Positions 1 to 4,706 of a stretch of DNA of 5,259 nucleotides are shown piece by piece. The translations under genes were made by a program, and so were the position numbers. The notes below the pieces were generated by a model. It ran no database searches. It was not told where the DNA came from and worked only from the letters and a program-made list of their open reading frames with translations. The stretch covers positions 1 through 5,259 of the forward strand of contig CAJMQA010000249.1 in the NCBI GenBank assembly GCA_905215395.1, given 5' to 3'. The DNA is from an uncultured bacterium (lineage in GTDB: Bacteria; Bacteroidota; Bacteroidia; Bacteroidales; Marinifilaceae). The first letter of the stretch is position 1; the number at the start of each line of letters is the position of its first letter.

Positions 1-159
1 CTGTAAACGGGCTATGATCTTGCCAGGCTCTATTCCTTTCACTTTATGTTCTTGAAGCAGGGAATTCAATTCCTTTGTTTCTTCTTCTGCTGCTATTCCC
101 AGCATATTCTTGTAAAGCAGGCCTGATAATTTTTTATATACTTTTAGATTGTCTTTCAT
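1..159 (-). CDS. FecR-like anti-sigma factor, N-terminal fragment (partial at left edge)
   Basis: Reading the minus strand from the ATG at 159-157 gives 53 open codons running off the left edge, so the 3' part is missing. The visible peptide starts MKDNLKVYKKLSGLLYKNML and continues GIAAEEETKELNSLL. A short helix ending in a Gly/Ala step, then a run of Glu and a 'L..LL' helix, is the usual N-terminus of Bacteroidota FecR-type anti-sigma proteins (DUF4880-like start). Members are inner-membrane proteins that hold the cognate ECF sigma factor with this cytoplasmic N-terminal region and receive a signal from a TonB-dependent transducer through the periplasmic FecR domain. The gene lies 65 bp downstream of the ECF sigma gene on the same strand, the standard order. 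No Shine-Dalgarno sequence is seen. The identification rests on context plus a short weak motif, because the diagnostic FecR domain and membrane helix are outside the window. Confidence 0.6.
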   Translation of the reverse strand, partial: MKDNLKVYKKLSGLLYKNMLGIAAEEETKELNSLLQEHKVKGIEPGKIIARLQ

Positions 160-224
160 CTTTTGGGAAATTGATTTAAGTATAAATTCCAAAAAAGAAA
201 AACGGGTACCTGAAAAATATAATT

Positions 225-788
225 TTAACAAAAAAGGATAGAAAATAAGAATAAATCTGGCATGACTGCCTTTTTTATGATGGCGTAGGCCTCTTTTTTA
301 TGTTTTTTTACTGTATTGGGGGAAATATTTAATTCTGTACTGATCTCTTCGTTAGTCATTTTCTTCATGCACAACAAAATTACTTCCCGGCGTTTTGGAG
401 GCATTTCATTAATAACTTTTCTCAATTTACGGACGATCTCTTCAAAGAGAACGGCCGACAACGATTCTGATTCAGTATCTTCCGTAAAAAAAGCCCATTT
501 TTTCAGACGTTTGTCTTCCCGTTCCCTGTCGCGGATTTCTTTCAGACAGTTATTGTTCACAGCCCGGTACAGATAAACATTGAAAGCGGTTATGTCTTTG
601 AAATGTAAAGGTGATTCCCATAATTTGATGATAACTCCCTGAACCAGATCTTCGGCCTGTCCCTGATTATTCAGAATTTTCATGGCATAATAACACAACG
701 GAGAATAATAATCTTTGTATATTCTCTTCCAAGCCTTGGCTTCTTTACAATTAATCCCCTTGATAAAACTCTGTATTTCTTTATTCAT
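225..788 (-). CDS. RNA polymerase ECF-type sigma factor (sigma-70 family)
   Basis: This 187-residue cytoplasmic protein should direct RNA polymerase to a small set of target promoters. Region 2 spans about residues 20-90: Y24..YYSPLCYYA, the helix AEDLVQGVIIKLWE (45-58) and the AYLYRAVNNNCL-like segment near 69-82. Region 4 spans about 118-173, with MPPKRREVILL (129-139) and a helix-turn-helix EEISTELNISPNTVKKHKKE (147-166). Length, motif spacing and the hydrophobic tail (DLFLFSILFC, 178-187) fit the large Bacteroidota ECF group. Region 2 usually reads 'DxVQDVF'; here residue 51 is Gly instead of Asp. The start ATG at 788 lies about 30 nt below a good promoter, and no in-frame alternative gives a better N-terminus. 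A FecR-like gene follows, so the sigma factor is probably held inactive by that partner and controls a TonB/SusC-type uptake locus to the left. The regulated genes and the inducer are unknown. Confidence 0.93.
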   Translation of the reverse strand: MNKEIQSFIKGINCKEAKAWKRIYKDYYSPLCYYAMKILNNQGQAEDLVQGVIIKLWESPLHFKDITAFNVYLYRAVNNNCLKEIRDREREDKRLKKWAFFTEDTESESLSAVLFEEIVRKLRKVINEMPPKRREVILLCMKKMTNEEISTELNISPNTVKKHKKEAYAIIKKAVMPDLFLFSILFC

Positions 789-825
789 TGTATCTGATTA
801 GCAGCTACTCAAATCTTAGACAGGA

Positions 826-856
826 CAAATATAATTGAATTGCAAGAATAATCAAA
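826..856 (-). promoter_or_regulatory. Bacteroides-type (sigma-ABfr) promoter of the ECF sigma gene
   Basis: On the minus strand there is a -33 box TTTG (856-853), a 19-nt spacer, and a -7 box TATATTTG (833-826) that matches TAnnTTTG in all fixed positions. It lies 37 bp upstream of the sigma gene start at 788, placing the expected transcript start near 820 and leaving a leader of roughly 30 nt. Both boxes and their spacing match the known Bacteroides housekeeping consensus (TTTG, 19-21 nt, TAnnTTTG). This suggests the sigma gene is transcribed by the primary sigma factor rather than only by itself. Confidence 0.7.
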
Positions 857-885
857 TTTACATAAAATAGTGAAGCGGAAAATTT

Positions 886-952
886 GAATAAACAAAGGAT
901 GAGGGTGTCCCCAAAAGCACATTCCGACTTTTGAGGATACTCCCGTTTATTC
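886..952. repeat. Imperfect inverted repeat, possible terminator of the DUF5684 gene
   Basis: The outer arms GAATAAAC (886-893) and GTTTATTC (945-952) are exactly complementary. The inner arms, 17 nt each (901-917 and 928-944), match at 13 of 17 positions and enclose a 10-nt loop (918-927). Seven bases (894-900) are unpaired on the left side only. All four inner mismatches are G/A or C/T transitions, so in RNA from either strand two become G-U pairs. The structure starts directly after the stop codon of the minus-strand DUF5684 gene (954). Minus-strand RNA leaving it runs into a CTTTGTTTATTC stretch, which is moderately U-rich. It could therefore end that transcript before the sigma gene promoter. 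The exact outer arms with diverged inner arms also recall a decayed small mobile repeat. Function is uncertain. Confidence 0.5.
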
Positions 953-953
953 A

Positions 954-1295
954 TTATTGTACAGCAGCAGGATCTGCCTGATAGGTATAATCACCGAATC
1001 CCAGCATCGGGAAGAATACGAAAGGAAGCAGGATTAAACCGATGGTAAAACCAATACCCTGACCGAATTTTTTTGCAATTTCATTATACAGCATGATTGC
1101 AAAAACGATATTTGCAAGGGGGATAAAGAACATAATTACCCACCATCCCGGTTTTTGAGCGATTTTGGTCATCAGGTATAAATTATAAATCGGAATAATA
1201 CATCCCCAGCCTGGTTGACCTGCCTTTTCAAACATTTTCCACATTCCTGCAATTACCAGTACGACAATTGCTAAATAAATAATAGTTCCAATCAT
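954..1295 (-). CDS. DUF5684 small integral membrane protein
   Basis: This 113-residue protein is almost entirely hydrophobic, with segments at about 3-19, 50-70 and 80-98. Conserved features are WKMFEKAGQPGWGCIIPIYN (19-38), TKIAQKPGWW (43-52), P59..NI, the EIAKKFGQG turn (72-80) and the closing LGFGDYTY (98-105). This FEKAG-PGW...PIYN / GFG-Y pattern is that of DUF5684, a family found in Bacteroidota as a stand-alone protein and also fused to signal peptidase I. Here no peptidase domain is attached, so no catalytic role can be assigned. The start at 1295 is preceded by an A-rich leader (AAAAACAAAAAACT), common for Bacteroidota initiation sites. It lies 96 bp downstream of the RDD gene on the same strand with no terminator between, so read-through is possible. 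It also has its own promoter-like box at 1353-1360. Family assignment is from the motif pattern; function is unknown. Confidence 0.8.
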   Translation of the reverse strand: MIGTIIYLAIVVLVIAGMWKMFEKAGQPGWGCIIPIYNLYLMTKIAQKPGWWVIMFFIPLANIVFAIMLYNEIAKKFGQGIGFTIGLILLPFVFFPMLGFGDYTYQADPAAVQ

Positions 1296-1337
1296 AGTTT
1301 TTTGTTTTTAGATTAAAAATACAGAATATAATACACC

Positions 1338-1356
1338 TTTGCATCTTTGATGCAAA
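1338..1356. repeat. Perfect 8-bp inverted repeat, possible operator
   Basis: TTTGCATC (1338-1345) and GATGCAAA (1349-1356) are exact reverse complements separated by TTT. The repeat overlaps the -7 box (1353-1360) proposed for the DUF5684 gene and covers its expected transcript start. It could be a repressor site or a short hairpin at the 5' end of the leader. No regulator in the window is an obvious partner. The two arms also resemble the TTTG of the -7 consensus, so the symmetry may partly be coincidence. Confidence 0.4.
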
Positions 1357-1360
1357 AATA
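1353..1360 (-). promoter_or_regulatory. Possible -7 promoter box of the DUF5684 gene
   Basis: Minus-strand TATTTTTG (1360-1353) matches TAnnTTTG and lies about 58 bp upstream of the ATG at 1295. The -33 region is poor: the best candidate is TTAG (1384-1381) with a 20-nt spacer, one mismatch from TTTG. The AT-rich surroundings make chance matches likely, so this is tentative. Confidence 0.35.
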
Positions 1361-1391
1361 CGGAAAAATTATACAATATTCTAATATTTTT

Positions 1392-2102
1392 TTATTGTTT
1401 GGTCAGGTGCAGGTAATCCTGGATAACAGTCCGGACAAATAGCAGATTGTTCAGATTGCTTTGTATTCCGGTGAGTTCCTTAATTTTAAGTGAAAGCGGT
1501 TCCAGAAGCACATATTCATGATTTTTTTCTACTTCCAGAAGCACCTCTTTCATAATGGTTATATCCCTGTCCGATAATATACGGACCTGAGGAAATGTTA
1601 CCGTGTAATCCTCGGGAGTATCATAAAGGCTGATTTGCTGCAGGTTTGCCCCGGGAGTTTCATTAATCACAGTAGTACTGGCGGCCAAGTCCCCCAGACG
1701 TTGCATCTTAGTACTTATAATTATACTCAGCATGGCTAATATGCCCATACTGGCGCTGATATCTATGAGCCGGAGAACCCAGCGGAGCATACAATCCCAG
1801 AAAGAAAGTTTTTTCCCGTCCAGGCGGATGACGCGCAGATGAAGGACGGATTTTCCCAGACTGCGGCCATTGAAAAAGAATTCACAAAGAAGATGATAGA
1901 GTGTCAGAAGGATGAACACAATAAACATGGCGATAGTGCGTTCGGTGTTGTCAGGAACAGCTGCACTGATCAATAGGGTTGAAATCAATAGAATTCCTCC
2001 CAATATAGCCAGATCAATCAGAGTGGCTCCGATTCTGTTTAAAAGACCTGCCGGTTTATGGGCAATGTTCACATTTTGTGCAGTATTGATTGCGATCTCC
2101 AT
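1392..2102 (-). CDS. RDD-family integral membrane protein
   Basis: A 236-residue inner-membrane protein of the RDD family (PF06271), named for one Arg and two Asp that are visible here. Arg23 and Asp30 lie in LLNRIGATLIDLAI at the first helix, and Asp138 lies in MQRLGDLAAST. The family's GRSLGK turn is at 79-84, followed by the strand-like HLRVIRLDG (88-96). Three helices are predicted at about 28-50, 56-76 and 106-130. A roughly 90-residue polar tail (147-236), probably cytoplasmic, contains LSDRDITIMKEVLLEVE, and such a tail is usual in Bacteroidota members beside SpoIIM genes. I place the start at ATG 2102, because the 22 extra codons to 2168 are Lys/Phe/Asn-rich translation of the AT-rich promoter region. 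RDD function is poorly known; some members elsewhere have been linked to ion transport. The divergent arrangement with the SpoIIM operon implies a shared role. Confidence 0.9.
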   Translation of the reverse strand: MEIAINTAQNVNIAHKPAGLLNRIGATLIDLAILGGILLISTLLISAAVPDNTERTIAMFIVFILLTLYHLLCEFFFNGRSLGKSVLHLRVIRLDGKKLSFWDCMLRWVLRLIDISASMGILAMLSIIISTKMQRLGDLAASTTVINETPGANLQQISLYDTPEDYTVTFPQVRILSDRDITIMKEVLLEVEKNHEYVLLEPLSLKIKELTGIQSNLNNLLFVRTVIQDYLHLTKQ

Positions 2103-2126
2103 CTTGAAGAAAATGTTTTTGTCGTA

Positions 2127-2163
2127 CAAACATATGTTTTTTTTCAAAAAAAATATACTTTTA
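2127..2163. promoter_or_regulatory. Divergent overlapping promoters with T8-C-A8 spacer (RDD / SpoIIM)
   Basis: The 79-bp gap between the two starts (2103-2181) holds a -7 box on each strand. Minus strand TATGTTTG (2134-2127), facing the RDD gene, fits TAnnTTTG exactly. Plus strand TACTTTTA (2156-2163), facing the SpoIIM gene, differs only in the last base. Between them is TTTTTTTTCAAAAAAAA (2137-2153). For the plus promoter a TATG at 2133-2136 sits at the right distance (19 nt) to serve as -33, and it overlaps the minus -7 box. The minus promoter has no convincing -33 box. If both are real, they would compete for polymerase. The boxes are short and the region is very AT-rich, so the exact assignment is tentative, although a promoter pair must lie in or near this gap. 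Confidence 0.4.
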
Positions 2164-2181
2164 TGCAATAAACTTGATGGA

Positions 2182-3159
2182 ATGAAAGAGGCAAGATTTA
2201 TTGCGTGTAATAAGAAGAAATGGAGCGAAATGGAGGACAGGCGGAAGTTCGATGCAGATCAGCTGGCTGCTAATTTTATCAGTCTGTCGGATGATCTGGC
2301 TTATGCACGTACATTTTATCCCGGGAGTGATACCGAATCTTATCTCAATCGGCTTGTTGCGGGTTATCTTACGAATATCAATCAAGGCAGACCTGTTTCC
2401 AAAAAACCTTGGTGGTCTTTTTGGTATAATGAATATCCCGGTCTGCTTGCTGCTAATTACCGAACCTTGTTATTTGCATTTGGCTTTTTTCTGATGTCCG
2501 CACTGATCGGTGCTTTTTCAGCCGCTCATGAGGATTCGTTTGTACGGTTGATTCTGGGGGATGCCTATGTGAATATGACTCTGGATAACATAGAACAGGG
2601 GAAACCTATGGCTGTATATGCCAGTAGTGATACCTGGAGTATGTTTTTTCGGATTACCTTTAATAATATCCGGGTTGCTTTTCTGGCCTTTGCTATGGGA
2701 TTGTTTTTTTCTGCGGGTACCTTATGGATTCTTTTTTCAAATGGTATTATGCTGGGAGCCTTTCAATATTTTTTTTACCAGCATGGTCTTTTCCTGCATT
2801 CCGTTTTTTCCGTGTGGGCACATGGCACTTTTGAGATCACTTCCATTATAATTGCCGGTGGTGCTGGTTTGGTTATGGGAAACAGTTTCCTGTTTCCAGG
2901 CACTTATCCCCGTTTACAATCGTTTCGTACAGGTGCTTTGAAAGGAATCAAGCTTGTCTCAGGTTTAGTTCCTTTTTTCATCGTAGCCGGTTGGATTGAA
3001 AGTTTTATTACCCGCTATGCCGACAGCAGGCCCATAGTCGGGGCTATTGCTATGATTATTTCTTTCGTGGGAGTGATCGGCTATTTTGTCGTTCTTCCTT
3101 ATATATTGCGTCAAAAAGAATATCAACATATAAAATCAGATTATAATGCAAATATCTAG
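2182..3159 (+). CDS. SpoIIM/DUF95-family stage II sporulation protein M-like membrane protein
   Basis: A 325-residue polytopic inner-membrane protein of the SpoIIM family (PF01944). The cytoplasmic N-terminus (1-93) has the form of Bacteroidota members: MKEARFIACNKKKWSEME, then LSDDLAYARTFYP (35-47) and YLNRLVAG (54-61). Membrane segments follow at about 95-115, 163-185, 187-205, 217-233, 256-272 and 285-306. Family hallmarks are NNIRVAFLAFAMG (161-173), NGIMLGA (187-193), AHGTFEITSIIIAGGAGL (213-230) and the acidic WIESFITR (271-278). In endospore formers SpoIIM acts with SpoIID and SpoIIP in engulfment; nothing here suggests sporulation, and in Bacteroidota the role is unknown. The start at 2182 is chosen because the family homology begins there. 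An upstream extension of the frame would run 90 codons antisense into the RDD gene. It is the first gene of an overlapping operon and overlaps the next gene by 14 bp. Confidence 0.92.
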   Translation: MKEARFIACNKKKWSEMEDRRKFDADQLAANFISLSDDLAYARTFYPGSDTESYLNRLVAGYLTNINQGRPVSKKPWWSFWYNEYPGLLAANYRTLLFAFGFFLMSALIGAFSAAHEDSFVRLILGDAYVNMTLDNIEQGKPMAVYASSDTWSMFFRITFNNIRVAFLAFAMGLFFSAGTLWILFSNGIMLGAFQYFFYQHGLFLHSVFSVWAHGTFEITSIIIAGGAGLVMGNSFLFPGTYPRLQSFRTGALKGIKLVSGLVPFFIVAGWIESFITRYADSRPIVGAIAMIISFVGVIGYFVVLPYILRQKEYQHIKSDYNANI

Positions 3160-4018
3160 AATTAATTTTCAGCAAGTACGTGGATTCAGTGATTCTATTA
3201 CGGTCACTTTTAATTTTATCAAACAGGAATTCAAACCTTTGATTACTGCATTTGCTGTAATTGTATTGCCGTGGATTTTTGTGGATCTTTTCGTGAAAAG
3301 TTATGTGTTGAGGGATGTGCTGAATATTATGGCTCCGGAACCATCGGGAAATCCTTTTGCTAATCTGTCAGCGACCCTGGCTAGTTACCTCTCTTCTCTG
3401 ATTGTTTTTTATTGGGTATTTTTGTATGTAATGACTTATCTCCGGATATATAGTGATAAATTCCGCGCACAGGATGAAGCCCGGATAACAGTTGGAGAAC
3501 TCTGGCATAATATGATACCTGATATCGGAAGGATGTTACTCTGGGGAATTGTATATGTATTGGCAGTGATTTTGGGGACTATATGTCTGATTGTTCCGGG
3601 CATATACCTGGGAGTAGCATGGATATTTTCCTCTTATTTTTTGATTATCCGGAAGTATTCGGTTTCAGCCAGTATGGGTGCTTCTATGGAGCTAATCCGC
3701 GGACAATGGTGGAATGTGTTCGGATATCTTATTGTATTACAATTGATTGTCGGGGGATTGTCCTATGTATTTTCTATCCCTTATATGGTACTGACTTTTA
3801 AGAGTTTGTTTACTCAGCAGATGCCAGGTGTTTATGAGATGACATTCGGACTTTTGCTTGCAAATCTGGGACAGTTTTTTCTGTATATTATATCGTTGGT
3901 AGGAGTAGGGGTTCGCTTTTTCGGTCTGCTTGAACAGAAAGAACATACTACTTTGTTGAGCAAAATTGAGCAGCTCGGTAGTAATGAACAATCCATGCCA
4001 GGTGAGGAAACGCTTTAA
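3146..4018 (+). CDS. Multi-pass membrane protein of unknown function in SpoIIM-DUF4129 operon
   Basis: A 290-residue protein starting at ATG 3146, inside the end of the SpoIIM gene (14-bp overlap). Six hydrophobic segments are seen at about 32-50, 80-99, 130-150, 153-168, 190-213 and 232-258. The most diagnostic stretch is CLIVPGIYLGVAWIFSSYFL (147-166) followed by SMGASMELIRGQWWNVFGY (176-194). This 'IPGIYL...A..L..G.WW..FG' pattern recalls the membrane domain of glycerophosphodiester phosphodiesterases (PF10110), DUF4013 and UPF0259-type proteins. No catalytic phosphodiesterase domain is present, so an enzymatic name would mislead. The N-terminal 30 residues (FSDSITVTFNFIKQEFKPLI) look like an amphipathic cytoplasmic lead-in helix, and the C-terminal 30 are polar. 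Bacteroidota operons of this type usually carry such a protein between SpoIIM and DUF4129, which suggests a structural subunit or lipid/solute-handling partner. No function is established. Confidence 0.88.
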   Translation: MQISRINFQQVRGFSDSITVTFNFIKQEFKPLITAFAVIVLPWIFVDLFVKSYVLRDVLNIMAPEPSGNPFANLSATLASYLSSLIVFYWVFLYVMTYLRIYSDKFRAQDEARITVGELWHNMIPDIGRMLLWGIVYVLAVILGTICLIVPGIYLGVAWIFSSYFLIIRKYSVSASMGASMELIRGQWWNVFGYLIVLQLIVGGLSYVFSIPYMVLTFKSLFTQQMPGVYEMTFGLLLANLGQFFLYIISLVGVGVRFFGLLEQKEHTTLLSKIEQLGSNEQSMPGEETL

Positions 4019-4706
4019 TTTTATATTACTGTTTATTTGGGGGACTGGCCTGGTTACAGCTGCCCGGTTACCGGAGGGAATGCAGGATTCTGTTTTCGCA
4101 GATATTTTGGTCCGCCAACCGGAAGAGCAGTTTTTGCAAAAATTCCGTGAAGATCCGGCATTCAATTATTTTACGGTACAGGCTGAACCCGGCTTTTGGG
4201 ATCGCGTGAAATGGTGGATATGGCAGCACTTGAAGCTGGATATTTCTTTCTCCGGGGATAATTTCTGGTTGCAACTGATACTGGAAGGAGTGGTTCTGGT
4301 TCTGATTGTGTTATTGATTTACTTGTTGATAAGGCGTAAGTATCTGAAGCACAAACCCCGGAATGAAATGCAGGAAGTGCTTGGCCTGAAGGAACAATTG
4401 GACGGGATTTCTTATCCGGGATTGGTGGAACAGGCTGTGGTTGCCGGAAATTATTCACTGGCCGTCAGAATTCATTATTTATATATTTTGCGGTTGCTGG
4501 ATGAAAAAGAGATCATCCATTGGGATGTGCATCGTACCAATTTATCTTATTATTATGAAATAAAAGAGGAGAAATTGAGGGAACATTTCGGGAAGCTGAT
4601 GCGGATATTTGATTATGTGTGTTATGGGGAATTTCAGGTGGATAAGGATTTATACCGGAATTTAGAGCAGGAGTTTAATGATTTTCAGAAGGAGATGACA
4701 GTATGA
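3984..4706 (+). CDS. DUF4129 domain-containing protein, signal peptide and one membrane helix
   Basis: A 240-residue protein. From ATG 3984 the N-terminus is a plausible signal peptide: basic MNNPCQVRKR, hydrophobic FNFILLFIWGTGLVTA (11-26), cleavage likely after Ala26. A short extracytoplasmic region follows (27-94), with the Trp-rich FWDRVKWWIW (71-80). One membrane helix (about 95-116) ends in RRKYLKHK, placing the rest in the cytoplasm. The DUF4129 domain (about 147-235) shows its typical pattern: LAVRIHYLYILRLLDEK (159-175), IHWDVHRTNLSYY (178-190) and DYVCYGEF (210-217). DUF4129 proteins accompany MoxR ATPases, DUF58 and transglutaminase-like proteins in many phyla, without known biochemistry. 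The start overlaps the preceding gene by 35 bp. A TTG at 3966 in frame would add six residues but is less likely. The stop overlaps the next start as ATGA, favouring translational coupling. Confidence 0.9.
   Translation: MNNPCQVRKRFNFILLFIWGTGLVTAARLPEGMQDSVFADILVRQPEEQFLQKFREDPAFNYFTVQAEPGFWDRVKWWIWQHLKLDISFSGDNFWLQLILEGVVLVLIVLLIYLLIRRKYLKHKPRNEMQEVLGLKEQLDGISYPGLVEQAVVAGNYSLAVRIHYLYILRLLDEKEIIHWDVHRTNLSYYYEIKEEKLREHFGKLMRIFDYVCYGEFQVDKDLYRNLEQEFNDFQKEMTV
4689..4694 (+). promoter_or_regulatory. Shine-Dalgarno-like AAGGAG before the DUF4350 gene
   Basis: AAGGAG lies 8 nt before the ATG at 4703, inside the last codons of the DUF4129 gene. Bacteroidota rarely use this signal and no other gene here has one as clear. 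It supports the start at 4703 and efficient re-initiation after the overlapping stop. Because it also encodes Lys-Glu, it could be coincidental. Confidence 0.4.

Noticed and set aside
201..212. GGTACC palindrome between the sigma and FecR-like genes
   Set aside because: A six-base palindrome is expected by chance. It has no extended arms and no U-tract to suggest a terminator or operator.
316..576. Plus-strand open frame of 86 codons
   Set aside because: It lies antisense within the ECF sigma gene. Its apparent content is low-complexity Ser/Arg translation.
1373..1387. AATATT-AG-AATATT as a terminator after the RDD gene
   Set aside because: It has no G-C pairs and a 2-nt loop, and each arm is itself a palindrome. 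It would not form a stable hairpin.
2103..2168. N-terminal extension of the RDD protein to an ATG at 2168
   Set aside because: The 22 extra residues are Lys/Phe/Asn-rich translation of the AT-rich gap and would bury the -7 boxes and the T8-C-A8 tract inside the coding sequence. Family homology starts after Met at 2102.
1912..2181. 90-codon upstream extension of the SpoIIM frame
   Set aside because: It runs antisense through the RDD coding region, and the SpoIIM N-terminal pattern starts exactly at ATG 2182.
2201..2851. Plus-strand frames at 2201-2494 and 2618-2851, and minus-strand 2161-2385
   Set aside because: All fall inside the SpoIIM gene in other frames, or antisense to it. Their hydrophobicity reflects the T-rich membrane codons of the true gene.
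2182..3159. Evidence for sporulation from the SpoIIM-like protein
   Set aside because: The family is widespread in non-sporulating bacteria, and no other sporulation gene is present.
3966..3983. TTG start for the DUF4129 protein
   Set aside because: It adds only six residues before a well-formed signal peptide beginning at ATG 3984, and it would lengthen an already long overlap.
3146..4018. Naming this protein a glycerophosphodiester phosphodiesterase
   Set aside because: Only a membrane-domain-like pattern is present. The catalytic barrel with its His and Glu residues is absent.
3737..4458. Minus-strand open frames at 3737-4165, 4068-4274 and 4171-4458
   Set aside because: They lie antisense to genes with clear domain signatures and show no membrane, signal or domain pattern of their own.
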